Shown here piece by piece: positions 47,539 to 57,423 of a DNA stretch of 64,000 nucleotides. How positions within the stretch are numbered: position 1 is the stretch's first letter; each line of letters begins with the position of its first letter. This stretch comes from Marsupella aquatica (lineage: Eukaryota > Marchantiophyta), in contig OZ316895.1 in the NCBI GenBank assembly GCA_973895155.1, positions 1,798,001-1,862,000 on the forward strand, read 5' to 3'. Below the pieces are notes generated by a model. It had not been told where the DNA came from and made no database searches. It worked only from the letters and a program-made list of their open reading frames with translations. Position numbers and translations under genes: made by a program.

Positions 47539-48092
47539 AGCCAACTGCAGCCTATTCTTCACTACCTAGAGTCTAGACCCTAACCCTTAATACACACAAA
47601 ATTGATCATGAGTCTCAATTTAAAAAAACATTTAATGAGAATAGGCAAAAATGACATTGATTTCAAATAAAGACAAAACTGAAATGAGAGTGGACAAAAT
47701 ACAAAGATGGGGCAAAGATTAACTCAAACAGCATAGAAATTTTATTATGCAAGATTGTTTTTCTTCATATCTATTTACCAGCAAGGAACTGGTAATTGGG
47801 CTAGTGAAAAAGTGAGTGGATGGGATTATGTTCTGAGTGGACCAGAGCTGTTAGTACCAGGCCTGGGCTATTTCCCTTTTTATGTTGTCTCCCCTTGATT
47901 GGGCCATTGGCCTTTGGGATCATGTCTCCTGGCCTGGTTACAAGCCTTTTGTTTTTGGCAATTTGATATGAGTGACTCAATTTATGGTATTCATGGGTGT
48001 CTGTGAGGAATTAATGCAAGGCCATGCATCTATTAGAGAAGATTTTCACATCCAATGCAAGTACTTAGAGCACCCCACTGGTGGCCTCTATA

Positions 48093-48433
48093 TATTGAGC
48101 AAAGATGACATAGACAACGACAAGTCTATGAACATCCAACACACAAGTAGTCGACATGAAGAAATATGTGGTTCATCTTAGCTGAGGCTATGTCCACAGG
48201 AACACGCCAGAGCTTTACTCCACTCTAGGCGTCGGCCATACCGAGTCTCTACAATACAAGATCTCTCTATCTCTCAACTGGTTCCATAACAATGAGTCTG
48301 AGTTTCTCTTATCCAAGCAAACACCACTTGGGATATAGTCTGCAACCTAGTTAACCTAACCTAGTCTACGACTAATGTTAGACCTAACTAAAGTTACTGT
48401 CATAACCCTACACCTAAGAGTAAATGTCTGACA
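48093..48433. mobile_element. Solo LTR, family A
   Basis: A stretch of about 341 bases aligned by eye to the 344-bp LTR at 52363-52706 along most of its length. Shared blocks are TTGAGCA at the start, a TAGTCGACA motif, GTGGTTCA, the GGAACAC...AGAGCTTTACT block, GGCCATACC and CTATCTCTCAACT. It ends TCTGACA where the other ends TCTAACA. No matching internal region or partner LTR with the same flanks is nearby. Flanks are CTATA and ATATA, a weak possible target duplication. It is diverged, so older than the 51-52 kb copy. Confidence 0.65.
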
Positions 48434-48604
48434 ATATACGTATATAGTAATGTCTTGTCGGGCTATGATGAGCCAAACAATAGGGGGCTTCAGCTCAAGT
48501 TTGAGGGACTATTAGTGTTTGTAAGTCACTAGTAACATGGAGTTAGTACACTAACTCACGAGATTTTTACTTTTACTACTCTTAGTAAGAGTAAACAAGA
48601 GGTT

Positions 48605-49573
48605 TCACAACTTCCAACTGTCCAAACGTGAGCTAGCATTCCCTGCAATCCACTGAACCCTAAACAAATTAATATGGTTGCATTAAACCTGAACTTAGTT
48701 TGGAATTCACAAATAAATCATGGTTTGAGTTGTGAACTTACCAGCATCCAGGTAAATTATCTTTCTGTTGTGGTCGCAAACGACTTGTGCATTGATGTTG
48801 TGTGAGACTTCCTGTCATAATAACACTCACCGTGATCCTTAGGACGCTGCGTCAGTGGCATTCTGGTACCATCAATCAAACACACACCCTTGAAATCCTT
48901 TCTTAGCAAATTCTGTAGAAATGCTCATTCGTTCCTCCCTTCCAGGCCAACTAATGATATCACCAAGGGTGGATTCAAGTGCAGTAATGACCCTGCTGGT
49001 ATAGTTAACACAGGAGCCATTGCTAATGCCCCACATCAACAAAGTTCGTTTGAGGCACACTCCATTCCCATTATGGCCTAACCTGTCTAAACAGGTGGCC
49101 AATTGCAAACATACAGGAGCTTGCTCATGGAAAGAGTTGTTAGAAAACACAGGATGCATTTCAATCAATCCATGTAGATTCCAAAAGGCATCCCTGTCCA
49201 TCCGAAGCATCTGCCTAAACAAGTCAGGAGGACAAAGGTATCTGAAAAAATCTGCTTGAAATTCCTTGGACTGCACTCGCTTGCTACGCTTACTTAAATA
49301 TCTTTCAATGTCTAGAAGGGCATTTAATTCCAGCCATTCTGTTGGAGTGGAATCCACATCAAGTGGATCGGTCAAAGCTCCTCTCTCAGAATCATTGGAA
49401 GAGTCCAACTCCAAATTGGTATCCTTTGTTAAGAATCCACTACTTATAGAAGACATGTTATCATCAGAAACTGACATGCCATCACTGTCACTATCCGATT
49501 GCACTAGAATACTCAAATGGAGTTGTTGTTTGACCCAATTCAAACAATTTTGCCGATTGGAAACTTTTGGCAT
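48605..49573 (-). pseudogene. PIF/Harbinger transposase, decayed
   Basis: From ATG 49573 a frame of 233 codons shows the N-terminal half of a PIF/Harbinger (HARBI1-like) transposase: an acidic head, then LRMDRDAFWNLHGLI, TCLDRLGHNGNG, a helix-turn-helix-like region and ISWPGREERM. The frame ends at 48872 after a shift near 48890-48905. Similarity continues in a second frame with CLIDGTRMPL, which holds the first catalytic Asp of the DDE domain, and RPKDHGECYYDRK. After another shift near 48800 it continues with HNINAQVVCDHNRKIIYLDAG. That ends at a donor-like sequence G|GTAAGT, and after an intron-like gap a short piece with GNASSRLDSW (48642-48605) closes with TGA. The rest of the DDE domain is missing. 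It encodes no active enzyme as it stands. No terminal inverted repeats or TTA/TAA flanks were found. Confidence 0.75.
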
Positions 49574-51066
49574 TGTGGACTCAAAGCACCGAATTCAGCT
49601 GAGTTTGAATAGAGGCTGCTGCTCCTGCTCCAGCTGCTTCGTCTGCTCCTGCTCCTACTCCAGCTGCTTGATCAGTGCTTGTTAGTAGATAGGAACTTAC
49701 TTGAAATCACCCTTCACTGCTAGGAAACTAATCTCTCCTTCGTAAAATCCAGGAGGCTGAGAGGTAGGCACATCCACTGAGAGCCAAAGCCCAAGCGTCT
49801 CCCTGTGACACAACAAAGAATTCTAAAGTAAATCTAGCCAGGCCACATAAATTCATAGCACGACAGGGCATTGACTGGGAGTCGCGGGAGTCGATAAAGT
49901 GCTTTTTCTCTCAGAGAATAAAGAGAAAGTCCCCGGCCTGAATTTCTTGCGATTGTCAAAAATCCAAAGGACTACTAGAGTCTCTGACTACCAGAGTCTC
50001 TATTGAACGGGAGCGAACTCTGGCATCATAAGTTACTCGGCTTTCGATTGCTTGGCGCCACGCAGTGTTCAGTGAGCATTTTGTAAGAATGCTGGCCAAT
50101 TTCGTCTTCAAACGAGATCGAGAGTCTTGTAGGAACAAAGAAGAGCATAATATGGCAGAAGATATGTCCAGGCACAAAATTTCCTAGCCCAGGCACGTTG
50201 ACATGAAAGCGAAAGTGACTATAAGCTTGGATACGTTACTGGTCTCTTTTGAAAGGGCCTCGACTTCTTCTGTTGCTCGATTGAATGCTATCGCGAATTG
50301 ACAGGAATAGATTAATTCTAAGAAGTCTTCATCGAGAACTCATCAAGAAATGGATTTGTTAGATTGCAAGCTGAAACTGCAGCGAGTACGTAGGTTCGTC
50401 TTCAGCTTTTCTAGAGTGACAGTTTCCCAGGTTCTCCAGTTGAATCCGGTGAACATGCACTCAAAGGTCTTACAGTTTGCATGGCCTTCAAAATCTTTCA
50501 CAACTGGATTGATTAGACTATTCTGTCTGTCCAAGAATCAATGCTTCGTAAACCTGTAAACTATCTACTTTTCATTTTAAACAGTGTAGGAATCTCAGTG
50601 CATCACACTCTTTAGATCACTTAAGAGACGAACCTCACCCATGAACTAGAAGTTTTCTGTGCAGTTCATAACCGTCAAACTCCTGATGGATTTGAGCGCC
50701 CGGTGTGCACCAACGGCCGAATTGAAGGAACGTGTCTTCAGAACTAGCGCCAATTCGAATTGGCAGGCACCAATGCCTGCAATCATATTCACTGCGATTG
50801 TTTTATAAAGACCAGAGTAAGCAATATTTGAAAGTTGTGAGGTATCATCAAAGACCGAGCACAAAGTCTTGCTGAGCAAATCATTCCAAAATGAGTACCT
50901 ATCTTCCATCTTATGTGGCTGCAACTCACTCATGCCCACCATGTCAACTCGAGTTCACTCTTGGCTGGCAATCATAGCCTACTGCAACTATTTCTTGTTC
51001 CATGAGTGATCCATGAGCGACGTTCAACAAAAGCAGCGTTTGGCATTCGATGGAGCAGCTTGCACA
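49574..51066. other. Spacer, no gene seen
   Basis: 49604-49670 is a CTGCTCCTGCTCC-type low-complexity block next to the transposase start. The rest has short frames on both strands without domains. Nothing else is supported. Confidence 0.4.
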
Positions 51067-51257
51067 CACGGTGTGCTCGAGGTTGCCCTAGGACCATCAG
51101 GCTCGGGAGAGGAGAGGCAAGAGTGGGGAGGGAGGATGGGCAGGTCGCGACCGGGAGCCACACGGTGTGCTCAAGGTTGCCCTAGGACCATCGGGCCCAG
51201 GAGGGGAGAGGCAGGAGCCAGGAGGGAGGATGGGCAGGTCGCGACCGGGTGCCAAAC
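51067..51257. repeat. 94-bp GC-rich tandem duplication
   Basis: CACGGTGTGCTC begins at 51067 and 51161. Both copies pass through GGTTGCCCTAGGACCATC, GGGAGAGG, GGAGGGAGGATGGGCAGGTC and GCGACCGGG. Long frames here on both strands come from the repeat and are not genes. Confidence 0.88.
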
Positions 51258-51405
51258 GGTCATGGGACAACGTTGGCTCCTGGGCCAGATGTATGACGAC
51301 CAGGGTTTCAGACGCCCGCACCCTTTTGGCGGAAGTCCATTTTGGGTCAAAACTGGGCAGCCCGTATGGGCACGCGGGCGAATAATTCAGACCCCCTATT
51401 GGGTC

Positions 51406-51410
51406 CTCCA
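51406..51410. repeat. Target-site duplication CTCCA (left)
   Basis: CTCCA directly precedes the LTR start TGTTGAGC. The same five bases follow the other end of the element at 52707-52711. Five bases is the usual target duplication for LTR retrotransposons. Confidence 0.8.
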
Positions 51411-52348
51411 TGTTGAGCATAGACGACATTCGTAACAGCAAGCCCATGAATCATCCAACGCACAATAGTCGACACAGAGAGATACGTGGTTCACCTCCAC
51501 ATGAGGCTACGTCCACGGGAACACACAAGAGCTTTACTGCACTCTAGGCCGACCGGCCATACCAAACATCCACAGCACAAGCTCTCCCTATCTCTACGTG
51601 TGTATACACAATGAAAAAATTGACCCTTTAAACCCCCTTAAAACGCCAAAAAAATACTCCCCCGGGAAAAGTGAAGAAAAGACTCACCTAATTGCCGCCG
51701 TTTTAAGTGAGGAAAAAAACGCCGCCGACGGGAAATGTTTCCAAATTTCACCGGCATAGTCTGCAGCTCCAGCAGAGTAAACAATTTCTGCCGCGTCGCC
51801 TTCACTCCGCATCAAGTGCCAATCCTGGGCTCAAAACGACCGCCTCGCCGCGATCAAACCGTTGAGCCGTAGCACTTCGCATTTCTTCCACCGAGTAGGA
51901 TGTCACAAAGAGAAACCCGGTTCAGATGAGAACAAGCTCCATAGCTTGTGAAAAAACCTAAACGCGTCCTTCACTCGTCATGACGCACTCGGTAACAACT
52001 CGGCAACAATCCAGCTACCAAAACGACCAGCTCGCATAAACCTTCAACTTGAGCTATAATGTGAAATCCCTCCCGCACTGCACAGTTCACACCATTGAAA
52101 AACGTGAACTCTGGTCTCTCCCCCGAAATACCGTCGAACATGAATAAACCCTGAACGACGCGAACTTCAATTCCTCCGCACCACGGATACCGATCAACAA
52201 GTTCTAACCAACATTAGAATGCCCTCTCACTAACCTATCTGCATAGCCACACACATTCAAGTTTCATGCGATGAAACTCCAAATGTGCCACCGATAATGA
52301 ACGCTGGAAAAAACCTGTCACAAAAAAACCTCGTCACCTCCCAGGCAT

Positions 52349-52360
52349 GCTCTGATACCA
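52349..52360 (-). other. Primer-binding site, tRNA-iMet
   Basis: On the minus strand TGGTATCAGAGC begins two bases inside the LTR end. It is the 12-base complement of the 3' end of plant initiator-methionine tRNA and primes minus-strand DNA synthesis in Copia-type elements. Confidence 0.85.
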
Positions 52361-52362
52361 CT

Positions 52363-52706
52363 TGTTGAGCATAGACGACATTCGTAACAGCAAGCCCATG
52401 AACCATCCAACGCACAATAGTCGACACAGAGAGATACGTGGTTCACCTCCACATGAGGCTACATCCACGGGAACACACAAGAGCTTTACTGCACTCTAGG
52501 CCGACCGGCCATACCATGCATCCACAACAAAAGCTCTCCCTATCTCTCAACTAGCTCCATAAAAATGAGCCTAAGTTCCACCAGGGTCTGGCATCAGCCC
52601 TAGCTATATGCACAACAGCAGTACCGCTAACATTAGCTAAGTCCTAACCCGAGTTAGCCTAACTGTAGTTAGCTCATGAGTCACAAGACTAGAGCAATAT
52701 CTAACA
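52363..52706 (-). repeat. Complete LTR of family A
   Basis: 344 bases with 5'-TG...CA-3' ends. It serves as the reference copy for the family. Relatives are at 48093-48433, 51411-51595, about 56575-56925 and 57131-57423. Confidence 0.85.
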
Positions 52707-52711
52707 CTCCA
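52707..52711. repeat. Target-site duplication CTCCA (right)
   Basis: CTCCA directly follows the LTR end and repeats the five bases at 51406-51410. Confidence 0.8.
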
Positions 52712-53316
52712 AGGAGGAGACCGCAAGGCAGCAGCCGGGGCGCCTGCCGGCAGCCGATTGAGGAAACCGGGGGGGCTTATGGAGGTTTCCGAGAGAGAGA
52801 GGTACGAGGGGGAGTAAATGCTCCCTGACCCTAGGGGTAGGTACTGGGTACAGAAAGGGCACGAGGTGGCAGCCGTGGACCGGGGCACGAGTGAGGTACA
52901 GCCGGGAGGCATCAGTCCGAGGCGCAACATACTGAATAAAGGGGGACAGGTGGCGCCCGGAGGGCAGCCGCGAGCTAAGAAGGGCCGGCCTTAAGTTGTA
53001 AGGGAGGGGTTTTCTCCCCCTTCGTTTATTTTTCTGTTTTTTCTTCTTCTCGTCTTTCTCCGCCGCGCGCGACTCATTCCATTGCCAAAAGCAAACTTTG
53101 AGTTCTCACATCCCATGGCCGAAAGCTCGTGAGTGTCTCCCCAACTTTCTCAAGTGCCCCCTTGGTGCTTGGCTTGGAGAGCTATGAAGTTGAATTGAGA
53201 CCTCGTGATGGTAGCGCCGGCAGCATCATTGAGTGACTTCTGGGAGATTGAGGGGGGTTCTTGATCGTGATACGGGGGCCGTTTGGGCCAGGATTTGAAT
53301 GTGGTGACGGGATTTT
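52712..53316. other. Spacer before decayed coiled-coil gene
   Basis: G-rich, then a pyrimidine-rich stretch at 53010-53070. It may be the leader of the decayed protein-coding repeat that follows. No gene is seen. Confidence 0.35.
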
Positions 53317-55215
53317 GTGATTGGGTATTTTTTTGGAGCATGGATGCTTGATCAGCTTGAGTTCAGCGCGACTCGCATTCGTAGATACAAGGCCGCTTAC
53401 CGTGAGTACATTGCGACATTGATTGAGAGGGAAAGAGAAGAAAGAAAGGCAGCAATGAGCACTGGACCAGCAGCAAGCCCCGCACCAGACATGAGGAAAG
53501 TTTTCCGTCAAATTTATCCCAAGACCTCTGCCAAGGTGATGGAAGATTGCAAGGCCATGTTCCAAGCCACCGGGCTCACCGACTTCATGAGAGTAGAGAT
53601 TAGAATCCCTCCAGGGAAGAGTTGGGACCTGGAGGCTGGAATGGAAGTGCGCATGGAAGGGATTTATTTTACGTGTATTTAGCGGTTGGTGCCTCATGCC
53701 GAATTGGCTAAGCTTTTGTTTTTGGAGAACCAACAGTTCTCCTTCACCCCCCAAAATATAATCGGGAATCTTACGTTGACAATGGTAGCCTATTGGGTGA
53801 ACAATCCCACCTCCACCACGGCCATTCATCTCTCGGCCGTCAAGGATGCAACACACAAGGGATTTCTGGCCAAGGTTCATCAACAGGTCCTCGGTAATGT
53901 GCAATCTGGGGTAGTGAATGGGGAGCATTTCATAATTGCTTTGGATATTCGGAAATATCCAGCCCATGCTTACGGATGGTGGTATTTTGGATTGACAAAG
54001 CTATTGGCCGCTGAGCCCAAGAGTCTAAAATGGGGGGAGCTTTGCATTTGATGGGGTCATTTTTGTTGGCCAGGGCAGAAGGATTGATTGCCTCCCCGGG
54101 ACCCGAAGAAGCTGGGTCATCCCTTACCATGGAAATCCGGAGCATTGTCACTACCATCTTGGGGAAACTCACAGAGTTGCAGTAGTGTCAGCAGGAACGG
54201 GAGACAGCCAAGTTGAGGAAGACATCCAGGATGAGGAGTACACGTTGGAGTGGCTGGAATCTCTGGTGGGGAACCCAAAGGAGCCCCTTGCTTACGACAT
54301 TCTAGAGGTCTACTTGGCGGAATTACGGGATTTTTGTGAAGGGGCCCATGAGGGGCTCAAGCTAGCCCACACATTGAGAGATGCGCTCAAGCAGGCCAAC
54401 ACAACGGTGGAAACATTGCAGCAGGGTGCCACGTCGACGAAGGAGGTGATCAAAGCAAAGGAGGAGGCCATACAAGAGAAGGCCAAGCTTCTCCAGGCGG
54501 CTCAAATAGAGATTTCTCACTTGAGGGGGGCCTTGTCTACCAAGGCCAAAGAAGCGGAGGAACTTGGAGTGCTGAGAGAAGAATTGGCCAAAGAGAAGCA
54601 GAACACGGGAGAAGTGGAGAGGTTAAGAGGCCAAATTGCAGAACTACGAAGTCAGGTGGGGATCTTTGAGACTAGGGCCAAAAGGAGTGATCGAGGCCTT
54701 GAGTTTGGGGAAGCGGAAGAGTCCCTGCCCACCTAGCTCCACGCTTTCCCCTAACCTGGTCTCCAAAGCCATTGAGATGGTGGTGAAGGAAGTAAGTGAG
54801 AAGTACGGTCCCCTACTGGAAGCAGCCAAGAAGAATCAAGAGAAGAATAGGAGCTTGGAGAAGAAGCTCAAGGAGGTACGTAAGTCGTTACGAGAGGCCT
54901 AGGTCAATACGGGAACCCCGGGGATGCCGCCCAGATCTGTGACACCAGGGACTCCCATGGCCACCGGGCAGGTTTTACCGTTGGAGTTGCAATCCAGGGA
55001 GGAGGCTGCCTTGTGGAAGGATACCAATCGGTGAGGGCTATGTCAGGGCTTGGCAAGCCTTGGCGGCATTGAGGAAGCAAGGGAGCATTAGCGGGAGGAG
55101 TACACCTGTGAAGAAGAAGAGAAGCGGAGTAGTCTCCACTCCAATTGAGAGCAATGAAGAGGCCAACTCACCGGGCTCAAGCCAGGGCACCGTGAGTGAG
55201 GAGGAGGAGGACTAG
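53317..55215 (+). pseudogene. Decayed coiled-coil repeat protein, unknown
   Basis: Pieces of one protein of roughly 600 residues read in order through several breaks. Frame 1 runs from 53317 to 54051 with an in-frame TAG at 53680-53682. It contains RRYKAAYREYIATLIERERE, RQIYPKTSAKVMEDCKAMF and GWWYFGLTKLLA. A shift near 54036 leads to another frame ending TAG 54183-54185, then a long coiled coil (54185-54736, E/K/Q/L heptads). Another shift near 54690 gives VSKAIEMVVKEVSEKYGPLL and a second coiled coil to TAG 54900-54902. After two more breaks a tail follows with a basic patch (PVKKKRSG) and acidic end (SEEEED) at TAG 55213-55215. I do not recognise a domain, and there is no zinc knuckle, protease or polymerase. 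It lies inside a transposon nest and is likely a repeat-borne gene, perhaps the gag-like or accessory protein of an element. Confidence 0.5.
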
Positions 55216-56574
55216 GGTAGCCGTACGGACTTGGTCGTACGACCTCTGGATTTTGAAACTTATCGGAAGTGGGCACTCATGGGCTTGATGGAAATAGTTT
55301 GCAGAGCTCATTCCAATAAGAGGCAGCGCTCCTCAAACGGAGCCAGGATGAGTAAGTTAGGGTCCAACGAAGTTGGTAAGTACGTGAAACTAAAACGACC
55401 ATAACTTGGTCATCCGACGTCCATTTTGGGAGCAGTTTGGCGATTCATGATCAAGAGAAGTAGGGCTACCCAGGGGTGAGCTCAGGGGTGAAATCAGAAT
55501 GGCACCTAGTTTCGGCAATTGTGGGGTCTCTTGCATTTTTGCGGTTCACGGAGCGATGTTGGGGCGCTATTGAAGGCACTGTCGGTCCCATTGTTAGATT
55601 AGGGTTTTAGGAGCATGTGTGTGCTGCATGATTTAGGATTAGGGATTTCTTTCGTGAAGGGTTTTAGCGGCGCCGCTAGGGTAGCCGCCATCTTTGTGAC
55701 CCCGTGAGGCGTGCTTTGGTGTGTTTGTTTTCAGTATTTAGGGGGAGAGCCCCGGAGTAGTGTGGGGGGGAACTCAGCGTAGTGCTTTGATGCTTTTGAG
55801 TAGCTTTTGTGAGTAGCGCACTGATTAGGGGAAGTCCAAGCCAGAGTATTGAGGTGGAGAACGTAGCACTTGTCCCCGGGAGGCAGGAGTTGGGCAGACG
55901 GCAGGAGGGCGGGTTGTCCTTGCATGTGTTACGGGAAACACCAAGAGATATAGATTTGGCTTGAGGTCCCAATATTTTGTGTGTCACTTGTTGTTGCTTG
56001 TGTTGTTTGTTTTCCTCCCCTAGTGCATGTGGTCGGTTTTGTCGTGGAAACATTTACAGGCCCTTGTCACTAGTGTTCAAATCTTATTGTAAATGTTTGT
56101 ATGCTTGCCCATGAGAGGGGGGTGGTGACAGCACTCACCCGGTGGGCATGAGTTGTAGATGGTAGGACCAGTCCCTTGGACTTGATCAAAAATGGAGAGA
56201 CCAGTCGGTAGACTTGATCAAAAAGTACACTTCCGGGAGCGGAATCAAACATACTCATCCTTAGGTGTGGAAATCCTCCCAATAGCGTCCCTCCACGACC
56301 CCGTAATACGATACCAATAGTTTAAGCGAAGAAAAGTACAGTTTGCACGTATTAATTGTTGGATAGGCAAGTGACAAAGAAACCTGAAAAGTATTATCTT
56401 AGTCTTCTCCAACATTCAGATTCAGTAGTACAGAAAATACTCACTTTATGAGGAATATTCCATCTGAGTCACAAAAAATATTTATTTAAATGCAAACAAG
56501 AATATTCTAAGGTTTAATATGGGCCCCTCGGCATAGTTGTTAAACGACTGGCACAAAAAAACAAAAAAAAATAA
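55216..56574. other. Spacer after decayed gene
   Basis: No gene seen. G-rich to 56100, with minus-strand frames at 55676-56053 that are not supported by any domain. The sequence could be the non-coding 3' part of the same element as the decayed protein. Confidence 0.35.
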
Positions 56575-56925
56575 GGAACAACACTAGAGAAATGAAAAGA
56601 AAAGAGGGAGGATACATAGTTCACCTCTCAGTCTCCAGACTCAGGCTGTGTTCATGGGAACACACAAGGGAACTTTACTAAACTCCGAGTCTGTTGACCA
56701 TGACAAATCTCCAGAGACTAAGCTCTTATTATCTCATAGATGGCCCCTTAACAATGAACCTGAGTAAGTTTCACAGTTTACTATCCACTAATTGAGTCTT
56801 TCTAGTGACTATAGTGGTGGCACATCAATCTAATCTTAACCAAGTAACTGTCTACAGTTAGACCTTGGTTAGGCTAACCACGGTTACACAATAACTCCAA
56901 ACCCAAGTCAGAGTGAATGTCCATT
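56575..56925. mobile_element. Diverged LTR relic, family A
   Basis: Same orientation as the 52363-52706 LTR. Matches include GTTCACCTC, a GGCTGTGTTCATGGGAACACACAAG stretch (compare GGCTACATCCACGGGAACACACAAG), CTTTACT, TTGACCATGAC, ATGAACCTGAGT and the GTTAGGCTAAC block near the end. Ends are blurred, so borders are approximate. It is the most diverged copy. Confidence 0.55.
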
Positions 56926-57130
56926 CCAATGGGCTGGGCGAGTAGTACTTTGAATTCACCACCATTCAAAATGTTTGGCTAACATGAGATGGAGGAACTA
57001 CTATTAATAGTTTTTCGTGTTGCAATAATAAGAACTTAATCTGGAATGAAATCTCTCCCATGAAAGTCAATGGTCTGGAATGAAGATTGACATTTTCAGT
57101 TTATGTTTGAAAGATCAATGGAGGCTAATG
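56926..57130. other. Spacer between two LTR relics
   Basis: AT-rich sequence of about 200 bases separating two LTR copies that point in opposite directions. No gene or primer-binding site is visible. Confidence 0.4.
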
Positions 57131-57423
57131 TGTTTTGAGTATTGCTCTTAGTCTTGTGACTCTAGAGCTAACCGCAATTAGGCTAACTCAGGTTAGGACT
57201 TAACTTCTAGGTTAGCAGTGATGCATGATGTATATAACCAGGGCTGATACCGGCCCCTGGTGGATCTTCAGTTCATTGTTGGAGTTGGGCAAGAGAAAAG
57301 TAAAGGTCTCTTGCTTTCTCGTGGACGTAGCCTCAGTCGAGAGTGAACCACGTACTGTGTCGCCTACTGTATGGTGTTCACATGTGCAGCCATGGTGTCT
57401 TGGGATAAGGATTATCCCCAACA
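57131..57423 (+). mobile_element. Solo LTR, family A, plus strand
   Basis: In the orientation opposite to the other copies. It starts TGTTTTGAGTATTGCTCT and matches the minus-strand LTR start: GTCTTGTGACTC, GAGCTAAC, TTAGGCTAACTC, GGTTAGGACTTA, GGGCTGAT, CCCTGGTGGA and later GTGGACGTAGCCTCA. It ends CCCAACA at 57423. No primer site follows. It is about 50 bases shorter than the reference. Confidence 0.65.

Larger units (their letters stand above)
45497..48092. other. Spacer after SQD2, no gene seen
   Basis: SQD2 3' region, then AT-rich spacer. It contains a tandem duplication at 46443-46744 and another at 47429-47538. Short frames at 46034-47477 are carried by or near these repeats and have no family features. 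The last part (47760-48092) leads directly into the solo LTR. Confidence 0.45.
51411..52706 (-). mobile_element. Deleted LTR retrotransposon, family A
   Basis: A 1296-bp element on the minus strand. The complete 5' LTR (minus orientation) is 52706-52363, 344 bp, starting TGTTAGA and ending CTCAACA on that strand. Two bases on, the minus strand reads TGGTATCAGAGC (52360-52349), the primer-binding site complementary to plant initiator-methionine tRNA that is typical of Copia elements. The internal part (about 52348-51596) encodes nothing: no gag, protease or reverse transcriptase. The other LTR (51411-51595) matches the first for about 185 bases with about six mismatches, then stops, so its outer half and the polypurine tract are lost. 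Both ends are flanked by CTCCA. It is therefore one real insertion that later lost its 3' interior and part of the LTR, or a miniature (TRIM-like) form with that loss. Confidence 0.82.

Noticed and set aside
51013-51447. Long frames on both strands around 51.0-51.4 kb
   Set aside because: Produced by the GC-rich 94-bp duplication; peptides are repeats of Gly, Arg, Pro and Ser.
53182-53967. Minus-strand frame of 261 codons
   Set aside because: It lies opposite the decayed coiled-coil protein, has no family features and a non-protein-like composition. It is best read as an antisense shadow.
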